From contig DALTWK010000006.1 in the NCBI GenBank assembly GCA_029987115.1, forward strand, positions 29,845 to 93,844: a stretch of DNA of 64,000 bases, read 5' to 3'. Source of the DNA: Methanocorpusculum sp. (lineage in GTDB: Archaea > Halobacteriota > Methanomicrobia > Methanomicrobiales > Methanocorpusculaceae). Under the pieces are notes generated by a model. It was not told the DNA's origin. It ran no database searches and worked only from the letters and a program-made list of their open reading frames with translations. Positions 42,259 to 50,770 of the stretch are shown here, one piece after another. Numbering within the stretch: the first letter of the stretch is position 1; every line of letters begins with the position of its first letter. The position numbers were made by a program, and so were the translations under genes.

Positions 42259-43690
42259 TGCCTAAGATGCTGTCGGATAATCCTTTGTCCTGATATGCTT
42301 TCAGTTTCTCAATCTGAGCGTTGATGACGCCTGCCGGGAAGATACCGTCTCTCTCAAAGAGTTCACGTTTCTGGTCAAGAACTTCAGCAGACTCGTAGCA
42401 GCAGGTCGGAAGCTGCTTTAAGGTCTTTAAGAAATCCTTGTATTCCTGGTTGAAGATGTTTCCGGAAGCGTAGAGCTTGGCTGCCTGGTCGAGTGCATCC
42501 GGCATAGTAAGTCCGTGCATTGCACCGACAATCAGTGCTGCAACGGTCTCATAGAGCTGGCCGGATCCGTCAGCTACACGGTACTCGAAGGTCTGCTTGG
42601 ACATCTTGTCTGCTTTTCTTCTCAGACCGAAGTTTGCTTCAGCTGCCATATCCGTCGAACCGTTCCATCCAAGCGGGACACGAACGACAACCGAACGGTT
42701 TCTGTCTCCCCAGCAGATGTAGGTCGGGGCTTCCTGGTGCGGAACTAAACGCAGGTAAGAGGTCGGGATGGTGTTTCCGAATGCAGTTACTGCATCGCCG
42801 ACATCAAGGATACCGGCAATCATGCGTTTTGCAATGTCGGATAAGATGCCGTCTTTAATCATGAGGTTCTTTCCGTTCTTCTCTGCCATCATGTGGAAGT
42901 GCATTCCGGAACCTGCCTTGCCGACGGTAATCTTCGGTGCAAAGGAAACAGTAACGCCGTACTGTGCTCCGAGGTTGCGTAAAATCCACTTTGCAAGGAT
43001 AATCTCTTCAACTGCGAGAACCGGATCAACCGGGAGGAACTCGATTTCATGCTGCTCGTAGTATTTTCCGTCTTTGGTAAAGCAGCCGACTTCGGAGTGA
43101 CCGTATTTGATTTTACCGCCGGCCTGAGAGACCATGCGCATTGCTTCGGTTCTCATGTCTTCGAACTTGCAAAACGGTGCGGACTCGTGGTATCCTTTCT
43201 GGTCGCGTCCCGGATATTCTTCGATTTCATCGCAGATGACGTAGTATTCAAGTTCTCCAAGGCACTTGAAGTCCATGCCGGTATTCTTCTTGAAAACTTC
43301 CGCTGCAGTGCGCAGAATGTATTCCGGAGAGGATGTTAATGCTTTACCGGTGTTGTCGTAGTAGGAACAGAGCAGATCGATGGTCGGAATCTCTGCAAAC
43401 GGATCAACAAAAGCAGTTGCATAGCGCGGGATAACGTATAAATCGGAACTTCCTGCCTCAATGAACGGGAAGATGTTACTGCCGTCAACACGCTCTCCGT
43501 CAGAGAGAATCGTGTCAAGGTACTCTTTGGAGGAGATATAGAAATTCAGGGTCTTGAGCTTTCCATCCGCTGCTGCGTAGTGGAAGTTGACCATTTCAAT
43601 CTTGTTTTCTTCACAGAAACGGATGATATCATCCTTCGTGAAGTACTCCGGACTCTTTCTCAGAAACTGAACCAGATTGTTCGGGTTCAT
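42209..43690 (-). CDS. glnA: Glutamine synthetase
   Basis: The enzyme condenses ammonia and glutamate. The 493-residue chain has the N-terminal beta-grasp domain and catalytic motifs LGELEYYVICDEIEEYPG, HEIEFLPVDP, KAGSGMHFHMMAEKNGK, TSYLRLVPHQEAPTYICWG and NRSVVVRVP. It differs from standard GlnA (for example no NPTxNSYKR sequence), so it may be a divergent paralogue. The ATG at 43690 follows GAGGT at suitable spacing, whereas the ATG at 43711 lacks one. An inverted repeat around the TATA box upstream suggests repression control. Confidence 0.85.
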   Translation of the reverse strand: MNPNNLVQFLRKSPEYFTKDDIIRFCEENKIEMVNFHYAAADGKLKTLNFYISSKEYLDTILSDGERVDGSNIFPFIEAGSSDLYVIPRYATAFVDPFAEIPTIDLLCSYYDNTGKALTSSPEYILRTAAEVFKKNTGMDFKCLGELEYYVICDEIEEYPGRDQKGYHESAPFCKFEDMRTEAMRMVSQAGGKIKYGHSEVGCFTKDGKYYEQHEIEFLPVDPVLAVEEIILAKWILRNLGAQYGVTVSFAPKITVGKAGSGMHFHMMAEKNGKNLMIKDGILSDIAKRMIAGILDVGDAVTAFGNTIPTSYLRLVPHQEAPTYICWGDRNRSVVVRVPLGWNGSTDMAAEANFGLRRKADKMSKQTFEYRVADGSGQLYETVAALIVGAMHGLTMPDALDQAAKLYASGNIFNQEYKDFLKTLKQLPTCCYESAEVLDQKRELFERDGIFPAGVINAQIEKLKAYQDKGLSDSILGNEKKFAELVEQYIHIA

Positions 43691-43732
43691 TATGACCTCA
43701 GCATCGTTCATAATGTTTGAATATTTTTGTTC

Positions 43733-43753
43733 TCATAGGATAAAAACCTATGA
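43733..43753 (-). promoter_or_regulatory. Inverted repeat spanning the glnA TATA box
   Basis: TCATAGG (43733-43739) and CCTATGA (43747-43753) flank a seven-base spacer that reads TTTTTAT on the minus strand and looks like the TATA element. A repressor bound here would block TBP. The sequence does not match the GGAA-N6-TTCC operator known for NrpR. Confidence 0.5.
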
Positions 43754-43796
43754 TGTAGTGTGTTTTTATCAGGGCAGATTTGAAAAAAAGAGGGGG

Positions 43797-45419
43797 TCAG
43801 AGCTGATTTTCCAGCATTCTTCCGAATTTTGGAACAAAGTCCTTTTTGCGTGAAACAATGCCCGGAAGATGCAGCGGAACGACCCAGTTCATCTTGGCTG
43901 CAAGAGCTTTGTCGTCGGCTACAGCAAACATATCAGATCCCATTTCCGAGACACTGGTGTAGAGCGCAATATAGATATCCGGAGCCGCGGGTCCGTTCAA
44001 TTTTTCTTCCAGAGCCTTATAGATGTGTTCGGATTTTCCGATAATATATTCATAGGACGGGACCATAATCTGGGCAATAACAACACGTTTGCCGGAAAGG
44101 GTGAACTCCTTGGTGTCGCGTTCGAGCAGTTCGCTCTGGGTAACGCCGGAAAGAGCCATGCCTTCTGCAATCAGTTCCTTTGCATAGGATTCCCAGTCAA
44201 CTTCAGCAATCCGTGAGAGGTATGCCGCCGCATTCCGGTCGAAAGCAGTTGTTGTCGACATTTTCAGACCGAGCGTATCGGAAAGAATACCGGAAAGAAG
44301 GATTCCGGCAATCTCTTTCGACGGGGTGACATCAGCCTCAATATACCGGCCGGCAATGATGGTGGACGTTGACCCGACCGGTTCCATGTCGAAACGGATT
44401 GGTTTGAGCGTGGTCATTGCGCCGAGACGATGGTGGTCGATGATTTCCAGGATATCTGCCGACTCGATTCCTTCCACAGCCTGACTGTATTCATTGTGGT
44501 CCAGAAGAATCACCGACTTTGCCACATCGTCCATAAGGGTGTTGCGGGATATGGTGCAGATCAGTTTTCCGGCCGTATCAACGACACAGGCGGTTCGGTA
44601 TTTGGTATTGGAGACAATTTCTTTAACATACTCCAGGGAGTCTTCCATGTGAACAGTCGGGACATCCGTTGACATGATGGTTTCTGCAGGCAGAGTCAGG
44701 TGAATCATCTTGGTGACGCCGAATGCATCGAAATGTGTTCCGATAACAGTTACTCCGTGTTCTTCAGCCGCTGCGATAACCCGGTCGCCGACCGGAGCGG
44801 AATCTGCAATAATTAAAGCTGCAATGCCGGCAGAAATCAGGGCAAGCTGCGTCGGTTCATCATCACCGACAATAGCGATATCCTGCTTGGTAATATGGGA
44901 AAGCGTGACATGCAGTGCGTCAATGGAAATGTAGACAGATCCTTCCAGAACATCATGTTTTCTGACAATGGCTTTTCCGTGCAGAATCCGGGCAAGTGCG
45001 TCGACTTTAATCGGATAGACCACCAGATTCTGTATTTTCGTATCGGAAACATAGGCACGGGCAAGACCGTGTTCACTCACGAGACCGATGAGCTTTCCCT
45101 CGGTATCGGTAACCGGCAGATTCCGCAGGTCATATTTGTCCATCATCTCGATGACGTCGATGGTGGGGGTGGCAGAGGGAACACTTTCCATGTGGGCGGA
45201 TTTAAGATCGGATACTGCCGGCTCCACATTCAGCACGAGCGTCGGTTCTTCCACACCGAACTTCTGCAAAGCATATTTTGTTTCAGCATTCAGGTCTCCG
45301 CACCGGGCCGCAATATACGCAGAATCGCCCGAGCGGTTCAGCAGTGCGGCATATCCGATGGCACTGCATATAGAGTCGGTATCCGGGTGACGGTGACCTA
45401 TGACATAGGTATTTTTCAT
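43797..45419 (-). CDS. Manganese-dependent pyrophosphatase with CBS and DRTGG domains
   Basis: The 540-residue enzyme is a family II inorganic pyrophosphatase of the DHH superfamily with a regulatory insert. The first part has GHRHPDTDSICSAIGYA with metal ligands. Then come a CBS domain, a DRTGG domain and the second CBS domain (about residues 70-305). The DHH motif EIIDHHRLGAM and the DHHA2 C-terminal domain (GPAAPDIYIALYTSVSEMGS) follow. CBS-PPases are inhibited by AMP/ADP and activated by ATP or diadenosine polyphosphates. It starts one base after the ribbon-helix-helix gene. Confidence 0.92.
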   Translation of the reverse strand: MKNTYVIGHRHPDTDSICSAIGYAALLNRSGDSAYIAARCGDLNAETKYALQKFGVEEPTLVLNVEPAVSDLKSAHMESVPSATPTIDVIEMMDKYDLRNLPVTDTEGKLIGLVSEHGLARAYVSDTKIQNLVVYPIKVDALARILHGKAIVRKHDVLEGSVYISIDALHVTLSHITKQDIAIVGDDEPTQLALISAGIAALIIADSAPVGDRVIAAAEEHGVTVIGTHFDAFGVTKMIHLTLPAETIMSTDVPTVHMEDSLEYVKEIVSNTKYRTACVVDTAGKLICTISRNTLMDDVAKSVILLDHNEYSQAVEGIESADILEIIDHHRLGAMTTLKPIRFDMEPVGSTSTIIAGRYIEADVTPSKEIAGILLSGILSDTLGLKMSTTTAFDRNAAAYLSRIAEVDWESYAKELIAEGMALSGVTQSELLERDTKEFTLSGKRVVIAQIMVPSYEYIIGKSEHIYKALEEKLNGPAAPDIYIALYTSVSEMGSDMFAVADDKALAAKMNWVVPLHLPGIVSRKKDFVPKFGRMLENQL

Positions 45420-45420
45420 A

Positions 45421-45738
45421 TTACTCCTTCTTGAAATGACCCCGTTTCTTTTCAGGTGTCTTCTGATTCATATTGATGAGGTGATGCATGGCTCTGATTT
45501 CTTTCTTCAGTTCATCCAGATTTCCTGATATGGAGGCAATATTCTTCTGCATCATCTGTTCCCGCCGATAGTCACGGTCTTTTTCCGGCGGGATGATGCC
45601 GTCTGTTTCTGCCTTTGCAAGTCCTGCTTCGAGAAGGCGGTGAAGTGCCTCAGTACGGTCGATATCCTCCTTTTTTGCATAGATATCGATACGCTCCGCA
45701 AGCGGAGTGTCGATTGTGAAAGAAATTCTCTGAGCCAT
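45421..45738 (-). CDS. Ribbon-helix-helix type protein with coiled coil
   Basis: This 105-residue protein has the N-terminal pattern RISFTIDTPLAERIDIYAKK followed by RTEALHRLLEAGLA, matching a short beta strand and two helices as in CopG/Arc repressors. The C-terminal half is charged and helical. It is probably a small DNA-binding regulator, perhaps acting on its own operon with the pyrophosphatase, whose gene begins one base after this stop. Its target is unknown. Confidence 0.7.
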   Translation of the reverse strand: MAQRISFTIDTPLAERIDIYAKKEDIDRTEALHRLLEAGLAKAETDGIIPPEKDRDYRREQMMQKNIASISGNLDELKKEIRAMHHLINMNQKTPEKKRGHFKKE

Positions 45739-45788
45739 AAGCAGATGAATATTTGCGGTGACAGATAATGAGACTATGTATTAAAAAT

Positions 45789-46208
45789 TCAGGGTGTTTC
45801 CTCTGCAATACCCCAAACCATAAAAGAAACCTGGGTATCTGAAGGAGTATCAACACCCATCGGGACTTTCAGGACCTCGCCGGATTCCAGCACTGCGGTG
45901 CGGTATACGTGCTCCCAGGAATCGTTTAACGTCACTTCACGGTCCTCGTACACCTTCTGAGCAAGCGTCGGAGTAAGATAAACGCCGTGCTCTGGTTCTT
46001 CAATCAAAGAACAGGACATATACCGCATCTGGTACCATCTCAGTTCGCTTAAGAGCGACAGAGCGCTCGATACCGTTGCTACTTCGATTCGTATGCCCCA
46101 TCCCATGTCCTTTGGCCGGTAGAAACGGAGAACATGTCTGCTGGTTTCAGAAGCCTTGAGTGTCTCTTCCAGGTCGATGCCCGGTTTGGCGATGCAGAGT
46201 AAGAACAT
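45789..46208 (-). CDS. Unknown protein cotranscribed with pan
   Basis: I do not recognise this 139-residue soluble protein. It starts two bases after the pan stop and is almost certainly cotranscribed. It has mixed alpha/beta character (FLLCIAKPGIDLEETLKAS, GWGIRIEVATVSSALSLLSE) and a YLTPTLAQKVYEDREVTLND segment. No membrane helix or signal is seen. The tight linkage suggests a partner or regulator of the proteasome ATPase, but that rests only on context. Confidence 0.55.
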   Translation of the reverse strand: MFLLCIAKPGIDLEETLKASETSRHVLRFYRPKDMGWGIRIEVATVSSALSLLSELRWYQMRYMSCSLIEEPEHGVYLTPTLAQKVYEDREVTLNDSWEHVYRTAVLESGEVLKVPMGVDTPSDTQVSFMVWGIAEETP

Positions 46209-46210
46209 GT

Positions 46211-47455
46211 TCAGATATACATATTGTCGCAGGCTGCATCTGCTTTCTTGTTACGGATCTTGGAAACCGCGTCGAGGAAATTCTTTTCGGAAATCTTCTT
46301 GCTGTCGGCTCTGATGGCAAGCATTCCCGCTTCACGGCAGATTGCTTCAATCTGTGCTCCGTTCAGCCCTTCTGTCAGCGAAACAAGAACCGACATGTCC
46401 ACCTTTTCCATCGACTTTGCTTTCTTCATCTTTCGGGTATGGACTTCGAAAATCTGCATTCTTGCCGCTTCATCCGGCAGAGGAATCTGAATCAGGCGGT
46501 CAAATCTTCCCGGACGGAGCAGAGCTGCATCAAGCATGTCCGGACGGTTGGTCGCAGCAATCAGTCTGATATTTCCGCGGTTGTTGAATCCGTCCATTTC
46601 TGCCAGGAGCTGCATCAGGGTACGCTGTACTTCTGCAGAACCGGATGTTCCGTCGTTGGTTCTCATGCTGCCGACTGCATCGATTTCATCAATAAAGACG
46701 ACAACACCGTTGTTTTCCTTAGCTAGTTCCCGGGCAAGAGTGAAGAGATCGCGGACCAGCTGGGCCCCTTCACCGATATATTTGTGCACCAGTTCTGAAC
46801 CTGCAAGACGGAGGAACGGAACGCCGGCATTGTTTGCAACAGCTTTTGCAATCAGCGTCTTTCCGGTTCCCGGCGGACCGTAGAGCAGAACTCCTTTCGG
46901 CGGAATGACACCGAAGCGTTCGAATGCTTCTGGTTTGGTGAGCGGATACTCAACGGCTTCACGGACTTCCACAATTTCGTCTTTCAGACCGCCTATATCG
47001 TCAAAGGTGAGGTCCGGCTTCTCGTCAAGCTCCATGACCTTGACACGGGAATCAACCGTATCTCCCATAATTTTCACAATCGAAAGCGTATTGTTGACTG
47101 CAACCTTCGTCCCGGTTTTTATTTTATCGTATACTGCAGGGGAGGTTTGAGTTACATATTCCTGGTTGTTTCCCATCTGGCGGAGATAGACTTCATTGTT
47201 GTCCATCTTTTCAACGACGACTGCGACAAAGAGCGGAAGACGCTTCAGCTGGTTGTTCTCCTTTTTCAGCTGATTGTTATCCATCCGCAGCTTGTTATTC
47301 TCAATACGCATCATATCGTTTTCTTTTCGTTCGGAACGGACGAGCTCCTGGAGCTGCTCGTTTTCAGCGCGAAGATACTGTAGGTCCGTAGTTTCCGGGG
47401 ATGCGGGAGAGACGGTATCAAAAGATGTCTTTCCAGATCCTGTATTTTCAAACAT
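46211..47455 (-). CDS. pan: Proteasome-activating nucleotidase
   Basis: The 414-residue AAA+ ATPase unfolds substrates for the 20S proteasome. An N-terminal coiled coil (about residues 25-75) and an OB-like domain precede the AAA module with Walker A GPPGTGKT, Walker B VVFIDEIDAVGS and second-region-of-homology arginines in ATNRPDMLDAALLRPGRFDR. The C-terminus ends in Met-Tyr-Ile, fitting the HbYX motif that opens the proteasome gate. A small gene follows two bases after the stop. Confidence 0.95.
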   Translation of the reverse strand: MFENTGSGKTSFDTVSPASPETTDLQYLRAENEQLQELVRSERKENDMMRIENNKLRMDNNQLKKENNQLKRLPLFVAVVVEKMDNNEVYLRQMGNNQEYVTQTSPAVYDKIKTGTKVAVNNTLSIVKIMGDTVDSRVKVMELDEKPDLTFDDIGGLKDEIVEVREAVEYPLTKPEAFERFGVIPPKGVLLYGPPGTGKTLIAKAVANNAGVPFLRLAGSELVHKYIGEGAQLVRDLFTLARELAKENNGVVVFIDEIDAVGSMRTNDGTSGSAEVQRTLMQLLAEMDGFNNRGNIRLIAATNRPDMLDAALLRPGRFDRLIQIPLPDEAARMQIFEVHTRKMKKAKSMEKVDMSVLVSLTEGLNGAQIEAICREAGMLAIRADSKKISEKNFLDAVSKIRNKKADAACDNMYI

Positions 47456-47548
47456 GTGATAGTATTTGCTTTCATCCTTTAACTAGTAGACGATTCGGTA
47501 CCAGACAGCGAAACAGGATGCTATGGACGTAAAATGGAAAGAGAAAAG

Positions 47549-47569
47549 AAAAAAGGGGATTTTATCCCC
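47549..47569 (-). terminator. Hairpin plus T run after DUF4013 gene
   Basis: Read on the minus strand, GGGGAT and ATCCCC form a six-pair stem (47555-47560 with 47564-47569) with a three-base loop, followed directly by a T tract. It lies just beyond the stop at 47577. Confidence 0.65.
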
Positions 47570-47576
47570 AATGCGA

Positions 47577-48170
47577 TTATTCGAGCAGGTTTGCCCAGTA
47601 TTTAACAAATGCAGATTCAATAACCGGGGTCAGCAGGAAGAGCAGAATTGCAATGATAATGCCGACAAGCGGAATTGCACAGAGAATTCCAAGGATGAAG
47701 CAGACAATAAAGAGGACGATCCATGCAAGGATGTATTTACCCCATCCGAGTTTTCCGATAGAGGCAAAGATGTCTCCGAACTTGAAGAAGGAACCGAATT
47801 TGCCGCCACGGGCGAATGCTGCGAATCCCGGCATGAAGAGAAGTGCTGCGAGAATGCCGAGGATAATACCGACAACATAACCAGCAGTTGCGTTGAAAAC
47901 GCAAATGATTCCGCCAATGATACCTGGAATGATGCAGTAGATAAGACCTGCAACGAATGCGAGCAGTCCGCGGATAAAGCAGGAACCGACATTGCCCTTA
48001 AACTCAGGCTCTTCTCCATTGAAGATTTTCATGAAGGCGCCTTCAGCAATAAAGTTAACAATCGGGATAATGCTGAAGATTAACAGAAGAATCCATCTTC
48101 CGATACGTTTTGCGTTGACTGACCATCCGAATTTAATGGACTCGCCAACATTAGAAATAAGTCCAACCAT
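47577..48170 (-). CDS. DUF4013 membrane protein
   Basis: The 197-residue protein has five or more hydrophobic segments and the conserved FARGGKFGSFFKFGDIFASIGKLGWGKYI region, typical of DUF4013 proteins of unknown function. A close relative is at 49730. The start at 48170 (MVGLISNVGESIK) is chosen because GGTGA lies at good distance and because the paralogue starts the same way (MVGIITNIGVTLG). The upstream ATG at 48194 is less likely. Confidence 0.8.
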   Translation of the reverse strand: MVGLISNVGESIKFGWSVNAKRIGRWILLLIFSIIPIVNFIAEGAFMKIFNGEEPEFKGNVGSCFIRGLLAFVAGLIYCIIPGIIGGIICVFNATAGYVVGIILGILAALLFMPGFAAFARGGKFGSFFKFGDIFASIGKLGWGKYILAWIVLFIVCFILGILCAIPLVGIIIAILLFLLTPVIESAFVKYWANLLE

Positions 48171-48343
48171 GTAGTTTTCACCAGTTAGTTTCATTATCGG
48201 AATCGTACGTCATTTCTGCCGGCATCATTCAGTCTGCAGAAGTATCGAACAGTACTATTCGTATAAAACTACTATCACAGTCTATAGATAAAGTTTCTCA
48301 TGATTCTTTCAGAGATAGTTGTTGATTTAAGGTATAATCCTAA

Positions 48344-48570
48344 CGGAGATATCTAATCCCTGATGCGGAATCTGAAGGAACCTGGAATGTGTATACCGGA
48401 CTGTATATCTACCCGTTCGCTCCGGAATCATGCCATAGAATAATACTCGGCGAAATGACCTTCAAGAAAGAAAAAGAAGCAGAACCGGCGGCTACCACGC
48501 CGTTCCCGGTAATCGGTCTTCTGGCAGGTCTTGGTGCCGTAACTGTTCTTCTGAAAAGAAAACAGCAATC
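48344..48570 (+). pseudogene. Remnant of a surface protein C-terminus
   Basis: After a stop at 48341, an open frame reads ESEGTWNVYTGLYIYP and then TTPFPVIGLLAGLGAVTVLL plus KRKQ, a pattern of extracellular domain end, hydrophobic anchor and basic tail like the C-terminal membrane anchors of methanogen surface-layer proteins. No start codon or signal peptide precedes it, and the frame continues past the anchor into unrelated sequence, so only about 75 residues of the parent gene remain. The rest of the 48171-48596 gap holds nothing recognisable. Confidence 0.5.
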
Positions 48571-48596
48571 AATTCTTTTTTTTCAGATACCGGGTT

Positions 48597-49613
48597 CTAA
48601 TTCTTCTCTTCTTCTCTCGGTAGTATTACCCACTGTCCGTTTTTCTTTGCACCGATGCGGCGGATGAGGCCCTGCTCTTTCAGCTGAGCGATGAGGCGTT
48701 CTACCTGCCGACTGGTGAGCGAGGTGATTTCTGCAATCTCGCGAGCGGTAACAGACGGATTCTTGCGTATCTCAACGAGGATTTTTTCCTCGTTTATTCC
48801 GACATTTATTCCGACATTTATTCCGACATTTATTCCGACATCAGCTGGGTAATCTGCAGCTCCAAGAAGTGACTCGTAAATTAATTGAAGCATGAATTCT
48901 ATGAATACGGTTGATTTTCCGCATTTTCCTGCTTGGGATAATGCATCATAGTATTCCTGCTGTTTTCCAAGAATCAACGTTTCTATGGGAATCCAGATAA
49001 ATGATGAGTCCCATTTGCTGAGAATCAGGGTCTGCCAGAGTCTGCCCATTCTTCCATTTCCATCAGTGAACGGATGGATGAATTCAAGTTCGAAGTGGAA
49101 TACAGAGCTTTTGATTAATGGATGAACCTGCGTGCTGCAGCACCAATTTACTAAGTCTTCCATTTCTTTTTTTACGAGGGATGGTGGAGGTGCAAGATGT
49201 ACACAGGTTTTCCCGGAGAATACGCCTACTCCTGTTGTGCGGTACTGTCCGGCGGAGTCGATGAGTCTGTTCATCATTATTTTGTGCGTGTTTAGTAAAT
49301 CAGTTTCAGAACAAGGGTTGAGATTCGCCAACAGATTATATGCTTCTGCTGCATTTTTTACCTCGAGAATTTCATTGTAGGGGCCAATTACGGCTTTTCC
49401 GTCGATAATATCTGTTACTTGCGAGAAGGTTAGTGAGTTGTTTTCAATGGCTAAAGATGAGTGAATTGAATGTATTCGGTTGATTCTTCTAAGGCGGGGA
49501 TTTTTATCGAATGTTTTTTCTGCATTGATTTTTCCAAGCTGTTTGCTGATTTCAGAGATGAGGTGTATTATGGTGTCGGTTATATCAAACGGAGGTGTGT
49601 AGGTTTCCGGCAT
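48597..49613 (-). CDS. Fic/DOC-family protein with N-terminal inhibitory helix and wHTH
   Basis: The 338-residue protein is a class II Fic AMP-transferase. The active-site motif is HPFTDGNGRMGR (about residues 180-191). The self-inhibitory (S/T)xxxE(G/N) motif is in SSLAIENNSLT near residue 52. The C-terminus is a winged helix (SVTAREIAEITSLTSRQVER) that probably reads DNA. Four copies of Val-Gly-Ile-Asn link the Fic domain to the winged helix, encoded by perfect 12-bp repeats. It probably AMPylates a protein target, which is unknown. Confidence 0.92.
   Translation of the reverse strand: MPETYTPPFDITDTIIHLISEISKQLGKINAEKTFDKNPRLRRINRIHSIHSSLAIENNSLTFSQVTDIIDGKAVIGPYNEILEVKNAAEAYNLLANLNPCSETDLLNTHKIMMNRLIDSAGQYRTTGVGVFSGKTCVHLAPPPSLVKKEMEDLVNWCCSTQVHPLIKSSVFHFELEFIHPFTDGNGRMGRLWQTLILSKWDSSFIWIPIETLILGKQQEYYDALSQAGKCGKSTVFIEFMLQLIYESLLGAADYPADVGINVGINVGINVGINEEKILVEIRKNPSVTAREIAEITSLTSRQVERLIAQLKEQGLIRRIGAKKNGQWVILPREEEKN
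48793..48840 (+). repeat. Four perfect 12-bp tandem repeats within the Fic gene
   Basis: The unit TTTATTCCGACA is repeated exactly four times. On the coding strand each unit encodes Val-Gly-Ile-Asn. Because the unit is a multiple of three, gain or loss of copies would keep the reading frame. Confidence 0.95.
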
Positions 49614-49711
49614 TTCAGTGATTATATATTTGGTTTCAAAGATGATTAGTGTTGGTGTATGCCGCGTCAGAAGGGAATTCTTACGTAAAGAGAGAAGATA
49701 ACAAGTTTAAG

Positions 49712-49742
49712 AAAAAAAAGGTTCGAAGATTATTCTTCGAAC
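49712..49742 (-). terminator. Hairpin over the stop codon of the DUF4013 gene
   Basis: GTTCGAAGA (49721-49729) pairs perfectly with TCTTCGAAC (49734-49742) with a four-base loop. On the minus strand a run of eight T follows. The stem includes the last sense codons and the stop of the 49730 gene. Confidence 0.7.
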
Positions 49743-50584
49743 AGGTTGCCCCAGTATTTTATTCCGAAGATCCAGATGAACGGAACAAAGAGACAGCCAA
49801 CAACTGCAGAAATGACGCCTCCTGCAACCGGGATTAAGGTGAAGAGGAAAAGAATCAGACTGACAATTGCCGAGATGATAATCATCACGATAACGAAGAG
49901 GATGAAAGCAAGGATGTATTTAATCCATCCGAGTTTTCCGATTCTTCCGAAAATCTCTCCTAATCTGAATCCTGCTCCGAATTTTCCTCCGCGGGCAAAG
50001 TTAACCTCTGCTGCAGTGAGGAAGAGGGAGAAGAAAATCTCGATGAGAATGAGAACGATGAAGCAGATGATGCTGACAACATCCATTCCGCTGAAGAACT
50101 GCGAAATGCCTTCAATCACATTTCCGGATGCCGCACTCTGAAGGAGATTAACTCCTGCTCCACCGAAGATGCCGAGAGCTCCGATAATTGCGGTAATGAT
50201 ACCGATAATAATGCCGTAGATAATGTTGATAACAATCAGCTGGAAACCTTTTCCGATGCTGCCGAAGAATCCTTTGAAGGTAATCTCTTTGTTTGCTAAA
50301 ATCTGAACGGCAATTCCTTCAAAGAAGAAAGACAGAAAAATGCCGATCACGAATAAGACAATACCGACAATAAGTGCTGCGGTTCCGAAATCCGGAAGCG
50401 TAATTCCCGGTAGCAGGTCATTGAGCGGAAAACCGCCGAGAACCATGAAACCGATTCCCAGTGTAAATACCAGGGCCGTCAGAATTGCCATTCCAACCAG
50501 GGCAAACCAGAGACCCGGACGTTTTATGGTGTTTTCGAGGGTATATCCCAGGGTTACACCAATGTTAGTAATAATTCCAACCAT
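49730..50584 (-). CDS. DUF4013 membrane protein
   Basis: The 284-residue protein has six or more predicted membrane helices and the DUF4013 signature FARGGKFGAGFRLGEIFGRIGKLGWIKYI. It starts MVGIITNIGVTLGYTL, like its shorter paralogue at 47577. A central segment (LLQSAASGNVIEGISQFFSG) is additional compared with the paralogue. Its function is unknown. Transcription ends at a hairpin overlapping the stop. Confidence 0.82.
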   Translation of the reverse strand: MVGIITNIGVTLGYTLENTIKRPGLWFALVGMAILTALVFTLGIGFMVLGGFPLNDLLPGITLPDFGTAALIVGIVLFVIGIFLSFFFEGIAVQILANKEITFKGFFGSIGKGFQLIVINIIYGIIIGIITAIIGALGIFGGAGVNLLQSAASGNVIEGISQFFSGMDVVSIICFIVLILIEIFFSLFLTAAEVNFARGGKFGAGFRLGEIFGRIGKLGWIKYILAFILFVIVMIIISAIVSLILFLFTLIPVAGGVISAVVGCLFVPFIWIFGIKYWGNLFEE

Positions 50585-50770
50585 GTTTTTTCATCACCTA
50601 AAGTGAGATACTAATCTATTGATGACATCATAGAATAAAAGTATCTCAGAAAAATGACGGTGTCAGAGTGTAGGAATATCGTTTTACCTGGTTTCGGATG
50701 GGTATTTACCGATGGAGAACATATAAGTCACATATGACGCAGTTAGTCATAGATGCGGAGGCGGTCATCA

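Noticed and set aside
48793..48840. Tandem repeat as a CRISPR array
   Set aside because: Units are 12 bp with no spacers and translate in frame within the Fic gene.
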